Of a DNA stretch of 64,000 nucleotides, positions 16,122 through 24,202 are shown piece after piece. Origin of the DNA: Adlercreutzia equolifaciens (GTDB taxonomy: Bacteria; Actinomycetota; Coriobacteriia; Coriobacteriales; Eggerthellaceae); the NCBI RefSeq assembly GCF_029076695.1, contig NZ_JARFIK010000002.1, positions 1,218,452 to 1,282,451 on the forward strand, in the 5' to 3' direction. Positions within the stretch are counted from its first letter, which is position 1; every line of letters begins with the position of its first letter. Both the position numbers and the translations under genes were made by a program. The notes under the pieces were generated by a model. That model made no database searches, had not been told where the DNA came from, and was given only the letters and a program-made list of their open reading frames with translations.

Positions 16122-16589
16122 CTAACGCCCATGCTCCTTCAGAGCGCGGTCGATCTCGCGCTTCGTGTCGCGCTCTTTCATGGAGGCGCGCTTATCGTAG
16201 AGCTTCTTGCCCCGACCCAGGGCCAACTCCACCTTCACCAGGCCGTTCTCCTTGAAGTACATCTTCAGCGGCACCAGGGCCAAGCCCTTCTCGGCCACTT
16301 TGGCGTCCAAGTAGCGAATCTGCTTCTTATGCAGCAGCAGCTTGCGCTTGCGGTCGGGATTGGGGTTGAAGATGGAACCGTTGGCATAGGGCGAGATGTG
16401 CACGTTGTTCAGCCACACTTCCCCATTGCGAATAAGGGCGAAACAATCGGTAAGCTGGCAGTTGTTCTCGCGCAGCGAGCGCACCTCGGTACCCGTCAGC
16501 TCGATGCCGGCCTCGAAGGTCTCGAGGATCTCGTAGTCGTGCAGGGCGCGACGGTTCTTCGCGATGACCTTTTCCTGACGCTGCTTCAT
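16122..16589 (-). CDS. smpB: SsrA-binding protein SmpB
   Basis: Binds tmRNA and delivers it to stalled ribosomes. 155 residues with the characteristic blocks NRRALHDYEILETFEAGIEL, GTEVRSLRENNCQLTDCFA, NVHISPYANGSIFNPNPDR, RKLLLHKKQI and the basic tail GRGKKLYDKRASMKERDTKR. The frame is open far upstream, but the conserved start is the ATG at 16587-16589. Its A is shared with the TAA stop of the M42 peptidase gene, so the two are translationally coupled. Its RNA partner ssrA is 5 kb away. Confidence 0.96.
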   Translation of the reverse strand: MKQRQEKVIAKNRRALHDYEILETFEAGIELTGTEVRSLRENNCQLTDCFALIRNGEVWLNNVHISPYANGSIFNPNPDRKRKLLLHKKQIRYLDAKVAEKGLALVPLKMYFKENGLVKVELALGRGKKLYDKRASMKERDTKREIDRALKEHGR

Positions 16590-17713
16590 TACGCGCAGTC
16601 CTCGGTGTCGCCATGGGCTTTCGCGTCCTGATCCTGGGCTGCGCCCATGCCCGGCACGAAGCTCACCTCGGGCGTCAGGTCCAGGGCGAAGCGGGTGATA
16701 AGGCGAATAGTGGCTTCCACATCGTCGAGGCACACCACCTCGGTGGGCGTGTGCATGTAGCGCAGCGGCACCGAGATGAGACCCGTGGGAATGCCCGAAC
16801 GGGTTACCTGGATGGCGCGGGCGTCGGTGCCGGTGACGGAGGGCTCGGCCTCCAGCTGGTACGGGATGCCCTCGGCCTTGGCGGCGGCCACCAAACGGTC
16901 GAACACCACGGGATTGATATTGGGACCGCGCGCAATAACCGGGCCGGCACCGCAGACAATCTTGCCGTACTTGGTTTTCTCGATACCCGGGTAGTCCGTG
17001 GCATGGGTGACGTCGAAGGCCAGGGCCACATCGGGATTCACCGCATGGGCGCTGGTCATGGCGCCACGCGTGCCAATTTCCTCTTGGGTGGTGGCCACGG
17101 CGATGAACGTGCCCGGAGCCCGCCCCGCCTCGGCCAGCTTCTCCATGACGCGGCAGACAATGAACACGCCCACCTTGTCGTCGAAGCACTTGGACACGGC
17201 CATGTTCTTACCGAAGCGCTCGAAGCCCACGCCGAAGGTGATAGGGTCGCCCACGCGCACCAGCTTCTTCACGCGCTTGGCCGGCAGGCCCAAGTCGATG
17301 ACGAGGCTGGAGATGGGCGTCACGTTCTTGCGCTCGTCGGGCTCGATGAGGTGAATGGGCTTGCGGCCCACAATGCCGCGCAGCACGCCGGAGGCCGTGT
17401 GCACGTCCACGCGCATGCCGGGCAGGATGGCCGCGTCAACACCGCCGAGCATGGACACCGACAGGAAGCCGTCGTCGGAGATGTAGGTGACCATGAGGCC
17501 GATCTCGTCCATGTGGGCCGCCAGCATCAGCGACGGCGCGCCCTCGACGGCGCCCTCCAGGGACGCCTGCACCGAGCCCATGGTGTCGGTGGCAATCTCG
17601 TCGGCCACGGGGGCCAGACGCTCGCGCACCAAGGCGGCCGCCGGCTCCTCGAAGCCCGTGGGCGACGGGGTCTCCAGCAACTGCTTCAAGAATTTGACCT
17701 GCTTTTTCTTCAT
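16589..17713 (-). CDS. M42-family metallo-aminopeptidase
   Basis: Cytoplasmic dinuclear metallopeptidase (glutamyl aminopeptidase / deblocking aminopeptidase group; older name cellulase M). 374 residues. Metal and catalytic motifs are seen in LAAHMDEIGLMV, the catalytic TTQEEIGTRGA, AFDVTHATDYPG and a C-terminal RYMHTPTEVV histidine. The start LLETPSPTGFEEP is typical. It overlaps the smpB start by one base and lies 10 bp after a small unknown gene. Confidence 0.92.
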   Translation of the reverse strand: MKKKQVKFLKQLLETPSPTGFEEPAAALVRERLAPVADEIATDTMGSVQASLEGAVEGAPSLMLAAHMDEIGLMVTYISDDGFLSVSMLGGVDAAILPGMRVDVHTASGVLRGIVGRKPIHLIEPDERKNVTPISSLVIDLGLPAKRVKKLVRVGDPITFGVGFERFGKNMAVSKCFDDKVGVFIVCRVMEKLAEAGRAPGTFIAVATTQEEIGTRGAMTSAHAVNPDVALAFDVTHATDYPGIEKTKYGKIVCGAGPVIARGPNINPVVFDRLVAAAKAEGIPYQLEAEPSVTGTDARAIQVTRSGIPTGLISVPLRYMHTPTEVVCLDDVEATIRLITRFALDLTPEVSFVPGMGAAQDQDAKAHGDTEDCA

Positions 17714-17722
17714 AGTTTGCTC

Positions 17723-18019
17723 CTACCAGTATCCCTTGGAGTGCTTGCGCTTGCGCTCGGGCTTCGGAGGACGGAAATCCAGGGCCAGCTGGCCGTCGGT
17801 CTGCCGCTCCTTCTTGTCCGCCGTGGCCGCCTGCTTGCGCTCCACCTTCTCGATGGTCCACGACACCGCCGTGGGGCCGAATAGCTCCAGCATTTTCAGC
17901 CGCGCGTCGTGCGTGTTGGCCTTGGTGCCCACCCGCGCATCGCTCTCAAATTCAAAGAGCCCGCGAGCGCGCTCAGAAGAGCCCTTCGGTGACAGATAAT
18001 GCGCAACGTAGGTTTGCAT
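17723..18019 (-). CDS. Small hypothetical protein
   Basis: 98 residues from the ATG at 18017-18019 (MQTYVAHYLSPKGSSERARGLFEFE); a TTG three codons upstream is too close to the AAGGA ribosome site. I do not recognise a family. The second half is basic (FRPPKPERKRKHSKGYW at the end), which would suit nucleic-acid binding. It is co-directional with the M42 peptidase 10 bp downstream, so likely the first gene of a peptidase-smpB operon. Confidence 0.65.
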   Translation of the reverse strand: MQTYVAHYLSPKGSSERARGLFEFESDARVGTKANTHDARLKMLELFGPTAVSWTIEKVERKQAATADKKERQTDGQLALDFRPPKPERKRKHSKGYW

Positions 18020-18269
18020 AGCGCCCAAGCATCCTTTCTCTTAGTCCGCGAGCCATCATAGCACGGAAGGGAAATCCTGGCACAAGGAGCGTCGGTTCGC
18101 GCGGCAAACCCCCGTAAATGCCGCGTGCCGCCCCAGGGGAACCGGGGCGGCACGGAAAGGCGCCTGGGAGGGAGGGGCGCCGAGATACGCGCTGGCAGGC
18201 GGGTTTTCGGCAGCGGCCACCGGCCAGCGCCTCGGCAAAGGCGCAGTAGCTGTCAGAAGGCTTCGGGCC

Positions 18270-18767
18270 TTAGGCGTCCGGCGAGAGAGCCTGGCAGGCC
18301 GCAAGGGCCTCGGCGTATTGGGCGCGATAGGACGCCAGCTGCTGCTCAAGCACCGTCGTCTGGGTGGCGTCAAGCAGCGCCTCGGTGGCCTCGGCCACGG
18401 TCGAGAAGGGGCTCTCGGCCAGGGCGCTCTCCAGGCGATGGCGCGCGTGGCGCTCCGGCCCGATGCGGTAGCCCTTGAGAGACCCGGCGTACACGGCGGC
18501 ACGGCGCAGCTCATCCACCCGCGCCTCCGATGCCCCTGCTTCGCCCTCTTGGGCGGCTTCCAGGGCGGCACGGGCACAGCGCTCCCCTTCCTCGGCCGCC
18601 GTCAGCAACGCCTGATGGGTCCCGTGCTCCTCGGCCGCGGCCGTCACCGCTGCGGCGTCGCGAGAGCGCTCAAGGCGCTCGGCCAGGGCCTCCATGGCAG
18701 GAAGCTCGGCATAGAGTTGTTCGAGGCGGTCAAAGGCCGCATCGATATCAACGGCATGGACGGGCAC
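18270..18767 (-). CDS. Coiled-coil protein resembling an SbcC segment, possible remnant
   Basis: About 165 residues from a GTG at 18765-18767 with an AGGGGG site; a TTG at 18789-18791 is the alternative. Mostly predicted helix with Ala/Glu/Arg-rich heptads. The last 60 residues (ARHRLESALAESPFSTVAEA then LEQQLASYRAQYAEALAACQ) resemble the coiled-coil neck of SbcC-type exonuclease subunits just before the ATPase half, but no Walker or signature motif is present. It may be a decayed piece of sbcC or an independent small coiled-coil protein. It follows the terminator of the flavoprotein at 18833. Confidence 0.5.
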   Translation of the reverse strand: MPVHAVDIDAAFDRLEQLYAELPAMEALAERLERSRDAAAVTAAAEEHGTHQALLTAAEEGERCARAALEAAQEGEAGASEARVDELRRAAVYAGSLKGYRIGPERHARHRLESALAESPFSTVAEATEALLDATQTTVLEQQLASYRAQYAEALAACQALSPDA

Positions 18768-18796
18768 GCCGCTCACCCCCTTCGCAATCAAGAAGA

Positions 18797-18823
18797 AAAG
18801 GGCCTGCCGAAGCAGGTCCCTTT
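18797..18823 (-). terminator. Terminator of the flavoprotein gene
   Basis: AAAGGGACCTGC-TTCG-GCAGGCCCTTT on the minus strand, followed by TCTTCTT, 10 bp after the stop at 18833. Confidence 0.85.
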
Positions 18824-18832
18824 CGGCCTAGG

Positions 18833-20503
18833 TTAGTTCTGCTCCTGGTACACACCGGCCAGCTGCTCGCCGAGGCACTTGCCCTGAACCAGGCAGCGGC
18901 CATGGCTGTTGCCCTGGATGTTGATCGGGTAGTCCACCGCGTAGATGTCGCCGGCGCAGTTGCCGATGGCGTAGAGGCCGGGGATGGGCTCGTCGTCAGC
19001 GGTCAGCACCTCGAAGTTGTCGGAGATGTGGATGCCGCCCACCACGGCCAGCAGGCCGGGAGCCACCATGCAGGCGGTGAAGGGGCCCTCTTCGATGGGG
19101 AACAGAAACTGGCTCTCCTTGAAGAAGTCAGTGTCCTCGCCCTTGGCGCACAGCGCGTTGTAGCGCTCGACGGTGGCCTTCAGCTCGGCCGGATCCACCT
19201 CGATCAGCTCGGCCAGCTCCTCGAGCGTGTCGGCGCGCTTGTAGTAGGCCGGCACGTCGACCAGGCCGTTCTCCACGGTGCCCGTGTGGCCGTCCACGGC
19301 CTCCTGGGGCTCCGAGCCATAGGCACGGAAGGTGTCCCAGAACATGCCGCCGCCGGTCTCCAAGCTGCCCAGCAGGTCGGTCTGCCAGTTCTTGTCGAAG
19401 ATGGACCAGGCGTGGTCGGCGCCGCCGTTCACCATGACGCCCAGGCACTTGCCCTGAACCCAGGTGGCCTCGTTCATGAAGCGCTTGCCCTCGGGGTTCA
19501 CGAACAGGAAGGGGCCATGGAAGGTGGCCGCGGCCTGCGGGTGCATCATCGTGGGCCACGGGCCGTCCTGGAAGGCACCGCCGGCCCAGGCGGCCATGTT
19601 GTGGCCGTCGCCCACGTTGCCCTGGTCGGAGCACAGGCGGGTCATAACCTTGTTGGCAATGGGGGCGAACTCGTTGATGTACTCATCGCTGTAGCTCACG
19701 TCGCCCGTGGCCAGCACGACGCCCTTGCTGGCGTTGTACTGCACGTAGTTGCCGTCCTTGTCCTGGCAGATAGCGCCGGTCACCTTGCCGGACTCGTCCT
19801 GCACCAGCTGCACGGCGGGCATCTCGTAGACGAACTCGGCGCCCACCTTCTTAGCCTCGGCCTCGAACATGTACTCGACGAAGTCGGCCATGGTGTGCTC
19901 TTCGAAAATCGGGCCGCCGAACATGAAGTGGTAGCAGGCAATCTCGGGGTGCACCGTGGAGTTGGAGCCCACGGTCACCATGCACTGGGCACCGTTGGCC
20001 TCGGCCAGATCCAGGAACCAGTTCATGCAGCGCTCGGACTCGCGGAACCACTTGGCCACGAGGGACTCGCGGCAGCGGCTACCGCAGGTGGACACCCAGC
20101 GCTCCATCTCGATGGACTTGTCGAACTTGATACCCAGGTCGTCCAGGGCACGCGAGGCGATAGCGCCGGTGCCGCCCACGCCGTGGCCGTTCAGCACGGC
20201 GTCCTTCTCCACCAGAATAACCTTGGCGCCGTTCTCGGCTGCGGACAGGGCGCAGCAGGTGCCGGAGTAGCCGCCACCGATGATGAGCACCTCGGTGTCG
20301 ACGGACTGAGTGATAGCGTCGGCCGCGATGGGCTCGGGCTTCACTTCCCAGGTGTGCTTGGCGCCGGTCTCGGCCAGGTTCTCACCCGCGGCCGTTTCGG
20401 CCGGAGCCTGGGGGCTGCAAGCAGCCATGCCGAGCGCTGCCACGCCGGCGGCGCTAACGGCAGCACCGCGAAGCAGGTTACGGCGAGAGATGTTGAGTTC
20501 CAT
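18833..20503 (-). CDS. Tat-exported FAD-dependent oxidoreductase lipoprotein
   Basis: 556-residue fumarate-reductase-like flavoprotein, the second of three in the window. Signal SRRNLLRGAAVSAAG with lipobox MAAC near residue 29 predicts Tat export and lipid anchoring. The FAD loop is VLIIGGGYSGTCCALSAAENG followed by VILVEKD. GVVLATGDVSYSDEY and the C-terminal LYAIGNCAGDIYAVDYP are family blocks. No haem motif, so a separate electron donor is needed. An AAGGAGG ribosome site precedes the ATG. A membrane LuxR regulator gene is divergent at 20794, suggesting specific control. The substrate is unknown. Confidence 0.88.
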   Translation of the reverse strand: MELNISRRNLLRGAAVSAAGVAALGMAACSPQAPAETAAGENLAETGAKHTWEVKPEPIAADAITQSVDTEVLIIGGGYSGTCCALSAAENGAKVILVEKDAVLNGHGVGGTGAIASRALDDLGIKFDKSIEMERWVSTCGSRCRESLVAKWFRESERCMNWFLDLAEANGAQCMVTVGSNSTVHPEIACYHFMFGGPIFEEHTMADFVEYMFEAEAKKVGAEFVYEMPAVQLVQDESGKVTGAICQDKDGNYVQYNASKGVVLATGDVSYSDEYINEFAPIANKVMTRLCSDQGNVGDGHNMAAWAGGAFQDGPWPTMMHPQAAATFHGPFLFVNPEGKRFMNEATWVQGKCLGVMVNGGADHAWSIFDKNWQTDLLGSLETGGGMFWDTFRAYGSEPQEAVDGHTGTVENGLVDVPAYYKRADTLEELAELIEVDPAELKATVERYNALCAKGEDTDFFKESQFLFPIEEGPFTACMVAPGLLAVVGGIHISDNFEVLTADDEPIPGLYAIGNCAGDIYAVDYPINIQGNSHGRCLVQGKCLGEQLAGVYQEQN

Positions 20504-20793
20504 ATACCCTCCTTATAGGATCGAACATGCGCGTCCGAGGTTCCCTATCCCCCGGATGCATGGACCATAGTGACACGGCGTCACCGCGCGCCACAAACCG
20601 CAAGATGGGTGGTTCAAGAGCTGCGTCTCCATTCAACCCAGGCAATGGGAGGGGGCTCATCAGGGGGGACCCATTTTGGGTTGTTTTTACGTTTTGCCTG
20701 GTAGAGACCGTTCAACAAGGGCGCTCCAAGGTCTGGATCGCCCCCAAGGGCTCGGGGCGCCCTGCTAGAATAAGAAGGGTCAAGGGAGGGAAC

Positions 20794-22272
20794 ATGTCAC
20801 AGAGCCGCGCCGGAAAACTGCTTGCCGGGCTGCAATTCCACCATTTGGGCTTCGGATTTTTCTGGGCCGTCACGTTTATTGCCCTGACCGGGTTTCAGGA
20901 GCGCGCGCAAATCCTTGAGCCCTGGCGCCTTTACACCTTGAGCGAGCAGGCGATCATTCCCCTGGCCGTAGCGCTGCTGGGCTTCGGATGCGCCCGTCGG
21001 TGCCGCGAGCTTCCCTCTTGGCTTTCCACGGTAGCTGCCTTCATGCTCAGCGGGGCGGCCCTCCTATACTTCCTCGTGTTCCATCTGGGAGACGCCTCCC
21101 TGGGGGCCGGCATGATCGCGGGCGTTCTCATGGGCGGCTCCTCGGCCCTCTTCTTTCTTCTTTGGCAAACCTTCTTTGTCAGCGAGGGGCGCCAGCGCTC
21201 CATTATCTACATTCCGCTCTCGGCCGTTTTGTCCATTGTCCTGTACTTTGTCGTAAGTCTTCTGCCCGAAGCGGCGCTCATGTTCACCTCAGTGGTAGTG
21301 CTGCCCTTCCTGGCCCTGCTCACGTTGCAGAGAAGTCTCTCTGAGATCGATCTGTACCCGCTGACCGTCTTCGATCGTACTGCCGTTGCCACCGTTGTTG
21401 CCGACCTTTGGCGCCCGGTGCTGTGCGTGTGCTCGGTAGGCTTTGTCTGGAAGCTGGTAGCGCGCCTGGGCACCGTTTCAAGCGAGGGCGCCACCATGGC
21501 CGTACTGCTGGGTTTTGCGGCGGCTGCGCTGGTGGTGGCCGCCCTGGAATTGTTCCTGACCCGCGGCTTCGACATCCTGCACATCTACCAGATGCTTTTT
21601 CCGGCTCTGACCGTTCTCTTTCTCGTTCCCTCGCTGCTGGGCAATCAGTACACCACGCTGCTGGTGGGATTCCTCATGTTCGGCTTCGAGGTGGTCAATC
21701 TTTTGCTGCTGGTCACGTGCGCCGTATACACCGCTCAGCACACCTTGCCACCCTCCCCGCTGTACGCGCTCTGCGTGGCGCCCGTACTTGCCTGCATGGT
21801 GGTGGGCGATGCCATCGGCCAAGCGCTGAGCCCCAGCGTTGCCGGCGATGTGGCCCACGGAGCCGCCGTTCTGCTGCTGTGCGTGGTGCTGCTCTCCATC
21901 GCCCTGGTCATTGTGGCCCGCGGCCGACGCAAAGTTCCCGCCACGGTCAGCAGCGAGCAGCTATCGTCCGGCAAGCCCGCCTTTCCGACCGTTGCTGAGA
22001 CAGATGCGCAGATCGCTGTCGCAGAGTCGCCCGCGCAGGCCCTCGAGGATCGCCAGGAAGCCATGCACTCCTACCTGCGCGATCACGGCCTGTCGCCCCG
22101 CGAGACCGAGGTGGCCGAGCTGCTCATGCGCGGCCACAGCATTGCCGCCATTGCCAGCAAACTGTTCATCTCCGAGAACACCACCCGCGGCCACGTCAAG
22201 AACATCTACAAGAAGCTCGACGTGCACAGTCGCCAAGAACTGGTGGACCTGGGAGAGCAGGAGTTCGAGTAG
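20794..22272 (+). CDS. Polytopic membrane protein with C-terminal LuxR-type HTH
   Basis: 492 residues: about 10-12 predicted transmembrane helices (residues 10-390, first block FHHLGFGFFWAVTFIALTGF), then a cytoplasmic LuxR/FixJ helix-turn-helix (LSPRETEVAELLMRGHSIAA and ISENTTRGHVKNIYKKLDVH). This architecture, a membrane sensor fused directly to the output domain, is expanded in Eggerthellaceae next to flavoprotein reductase genes. The frame is open 89 codons upstream, but the ATG at 20794 has a GGGAGG site and starts the membrane region. It is divergent from the flavoprotein gene at 20503; 290 bp between the two starts must hold both promoters. TAGAAT near 20766 may be the -10. Confidence 0.88.
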   Translation: MSQSRAGKLLAGLQFHHLGFGFFWAVTFIALTGFQERAQILEPWRLYTLSEQAIIPLAVALLGFGCARRCRELPSWLSTVAAFMLSGAALLYFLVFHLGDASLGAGMIAGVLMGGSSALFFLLWQTFFVSEGRQRSIIYIPLSAVLSIVLYFVVSLLPEAALMFTSVVVLPFLALLTLQRSLSEIDLYPLTVFDRTAVATVVADLWRPVLCVCSVGFVWKLVARLGTVSSEGATMAVLLGFAAAALVVAALELFLTRGFDILHIYQMLFPALTVLFLVPSLLGNQYTTLLVGFLMFGFEVVNLLLLVTCAVYTAQHTLPPSPLYALCVAPVLACMVVGDAIGQALSPSVAGDVAHGAAVLLLCVVLLSIALVIVARGRRKVPATVSSEQLSSGKPAFPTVAETDAQIAVAESPAQALEDRQEAMHSYLRDHGLSPRETEVAELLMRGHSIAAIASKLFISENTTRGHVKNIYKKLDVHSRQELVDLGEQEFE

Positions 22273-22283
22273 CGCGTCGGGTG

Positions 22284-22378
22284 CTGGGTGGTGGCGCCGA
22301 GCTGGGAGCTGCGCAGCGCGAAGCGGTACATGAAGCGATGCCCCTTCACCCCCGAAGCCTCTGGGTGGTGGCGCCGAG
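22284..22378. repeat. 18-bp direct repeat pair after the LuxR gene
   Basis: CTGGGTGGTGGCGCCGAG occurs at 22284-22301 and again at 22361-22378. The second copy abuts the first unit of the 26-bp repeat array. The intervening 60 bp show no gene. Confidence 0.8.
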
Positions 22379-22379
22379 T

Positions 22380-22825
22380 GGTCAATCGCTGGGTGTTTTC
22401 CATCGCACCGGATGTTGGCGGACTGCATCGTGGTCAAGCATCTGGCGTTTGCCATCATGTCGGCAGCCACGTGGTCAATCGCCGGGTGTTTTCCATCGCA
22501 CCGGACGCCGGCGGACCGCGTTGTGGTCAAACATCGGGTATTTGCCATCATGCCGGTAGCTGCGTGGTCAATCGCCGGGTGTTTTCCATCGACACATCGT
22601 CAATAGGCCTTTTTTGGTCAATTACCCCGCGTTTTCCATCGATTAGACGGTCAATCAGGGGGCGATTTCCATCAACCTCACTATGCCCTCGCGTTTCCCC
22701 TGATCAGAACCATGCGCAAAAACCGTCCTCGCCTCGCGAGAGGCTGAATCGATGGAAATCACGCCCTGATTGACCAAAAATCTCCCCTTTTCACCTTACG
22801 GATGGAAAACGCACGCCAATTGACC
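22380..22825. repeat. Array of nine 26-bp repeats (GGTCAA-N11-TT-N-CCATC-N)
   Basis: Copies start at 22380, 22432, 22473, 22525, 22566, 22616 and 22649 on the plus strand and lie inverted at 22750-22775 and 22800-22825. All are exactly 26 bp. GGTCAA, TT at positions 18-19 and CCATC are invariant, while positions 7-16 vary. The first five alternate between two subtypes (A: ends TTTTCCATCG; B: ends TTTGCCATCA) with a 93-bp period. There is no supported protein gene from 22273 to 22890. Spacing is too irregular and repeats too variable inside for CRISPR. Confidence 0.85.
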
Positions 22826-22850
22826 ACCGCCAAAAAGTTGTAGCAAAAGA

Positions 22851-22885
22851 AAAAGCAGGTCAGAAATTACTTCTGACCTGCTTTT
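22851..22885 (-). terminator. Terminator of tRNA-Thr
   Basis: Perfect 15-bp stem (22851-22865 with 22871-22885), 5-nt loop, followed on the minus strand by TTCTTTTG. It begins 6 nt after the tRNA end. Confidence 0.9.
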
Positions 22886-22890
22886 AATTC

Positions 22891-22965
22891 TGGAGCCAGT
22901 GACAGGAATCGAACCCGCAACCCACTGATTACAAATCAGTTGCTCTACCGTTGAGCCACACTGGC
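22891..22965 (-). tRNA. tRNA-Thr (anticodon TGT), CCA encoded
   Basis: Acceptor stem GCCAGTG/CACTGGC (5' end 22965), D-arm GCTCAACGGTAGAGC, anticodon stem CTGAT-TTGTAAT-CAG with TGT, T-arm GCGGGTTCGATTCCTGT and encoded CCA at 22891-22893. Monocistronic, with a strong terminator downstream. Confidence 0.97.
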
Positions 22966-23036
22966 GAAAACAACCCGAAGCCCTTTCAGCCGCCCCTCAG
23001 AGGAACTGCGGAACAAGCAGCTTCGCGTGTCGGAGT

Positions 23037-23065
23037 ATTGTACGATAACCGTGCGTTTTGGGAAA
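23037..23065 (-). promoter_or_regulatory. Possible promoter of tRNA-Thr
   Basis: TTTCCC (23060-23065) and TACAAT (23037-23042) on the minus strand are 17 bp apart, about 70 bp before the tRNA. The -35 match is weak. Confidence 0.4.
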
Positions 23066-23216
23066 GACTCGATCGCCGCCATCATCGAATCCGCACTCAC
23101 TTTGGCCCGCTGGGGCCTTCCAGCCCTGCGGCCAGCCTCTCATCTCTCATGCGCCCACGCCGCCGTCGGTCGTGCACCCCCGTAGACCACCGTCCGACCA
23201 GGAGCGCAGCAGCGCG

Positions 23217-23900
23217 CTACTCCTTGGCACCCCACTGCTCGTAGTATTCCTCGATGCGTCCGTAAATTTCGTCGTCGATGACCACGCGGCCGGCCACCTC
23301 GTGGTTGTGCAGGAACTCCTTCACATCGGCCATGGACACAATGGAGGCAACGGGGAAGCCGTACTTCTCCTGCACTTCCTTCTGGGCCGTGGTGACGCCG
23401 CCCTTCCCCACTTCCATACGGTTGAGCGACACGATAAGGCCCTTCACGTCCACCTGGGCCGCCCCCATGAGGATGGGATAGGTCTCGTCGATGGACTTGC
23501 CCGAGGTGGTGACGTCCTCCACCATAATGACGCGATCGCCGTCGTGCAGCTCGGCACCCAGCAAGTTGCCCGCATCGGCGCCGTGGTCCTTCACTTCTTT
23601 GCGGTTGCAGCAGTACTTCACTTCCTTGCCGTACAGCTCCTGCAGCGCCATGGCGGTGACCACTGCCAGCGGAATACCCTTGTAGGCCGGCCCGAACACC
23701 ACGTCGAAATCGAGCCCGAAGTTCTCGTTGATGGCCTGGGCGTAGTACAGACCCAGACGATGCAGCTGCTCGCCGGTCACATAGGCGCCGGCGTTCATGA
23801 AGAAGGGAGACTTGCGGCCGCTCTTCAGCGTGAAGTCGCCGAACTTCAGCACATCGCTTTCCACCATGAACTCGATAAACTCCTGCTGGTAGTTGTTCAC
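23217..23900 (-). CDS. pyrE: Orotate phosphoribosyltransferase PyrE
   Basis: Transfers the phosphoribosyl group of PRPP to orotate, giving OMP in pyrimidine synthesis. The PRPP-binding signature is RVIMVEDVTTSGKSI, with FGPAYKGIPLAVVTAMAL and LKSGRKSPFFMNAG upstream. 227 residues. Start is a GTG (23898-23900) with an AAGGGG site. It stands alone on the minus strand; other pyr genes are not in the window. Confidence 0.95.
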   Translation of the reverse strand: MNNYQQEFIEFMVESDVLKFGDFTLKSGRKSPFFMNAGAYVTGEQLHRLGLYYAQAINENFGLDFDVVFGPAYKGIPLAVVTAMALQELYGKEVKYCCNRKEVKDHGADAGNLLGAELHDGDRVIMVEDVTTSGKSIDETYPILMGAAQVDVKGLIVSLNRMEVGKGGVTTAQKEVQEKYGFPVASIVSMADVKEFLHNHEVAGRVVIDDEIYGRIEEYYEQWGAKE

Positions 23901-24133
23901 GCAGGTCCCCTTTCACCGGGCAGCCGCCAAGCCGCGTTTTCATTGGAGCCATTATAGCCCATGGAGCCCGTACGGCAGCGAGCCGATTGCGGGACGAGCC
24001 CTCGACCCGTACGCGTCTACCTCCACGCCCTGCCACCATCGAGAGCAAAAGTCCCCTCGCGCCCACGGGAAGCCTTTCCCCGCCTTGCGGCCAAGCACAG
24101 TCCTTCATCCATTGCCGTCCGCCCCATTGCATT

Positions 24134-24187
24134 CGAACATTTATTCGGGTACTATAGCGTACATTCTTTCGTGCGAACAAGTGTGCG
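24134..24187 (+). promoter_or_regulatory. Two LexA-like SOS boxes upstream of the radical-SAM repair pair
   Basis: CGAACATTTATTCG (24134-24147) and CGAACAAGTGTGCG (24174-24187) resemble the Gram-positive/actinobacterial LexA operator CGAAC-N4-GTTYG, with 2 and 1 differences by eye. A TACTAT/TATAGC -10-like stretch lies between them (24150-24157). The second box ends 15 bp before the GTG start. The rest of the 302-bp gap from pyrE (23901-24202) shows no gene. Confidence 0.5.
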
Positions 24188-24202
24188 GTGAAGGGAGGCG
24201 CG

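Noticed and set aside
16590..17189. N-terminal extension of SmpB
   Set aside because: The open frame upstream of the SmpB ATG is an out-of-phase reading of the M42 peptidase gene.
22288..22773. Protein genes across the repeat zone on either strand
   Set aside because: Open frames there consist of the repeat translated (for example recurring DGKHPAIDH), have no ribosome site and no recognisable domain.
22380..22825. CRISPR array
   Set aside because: Repeat cores vary, spacing is 33-101 bp and irregular, two units are inverted, and no cas gene is present.
23901..24202. Additional small gene between pyrE and the radical SAM gene
   Set aside because: Short open frames lack ribosome sites and recognisable sequence; the region is better explained by promoters and LexA-like boxes.
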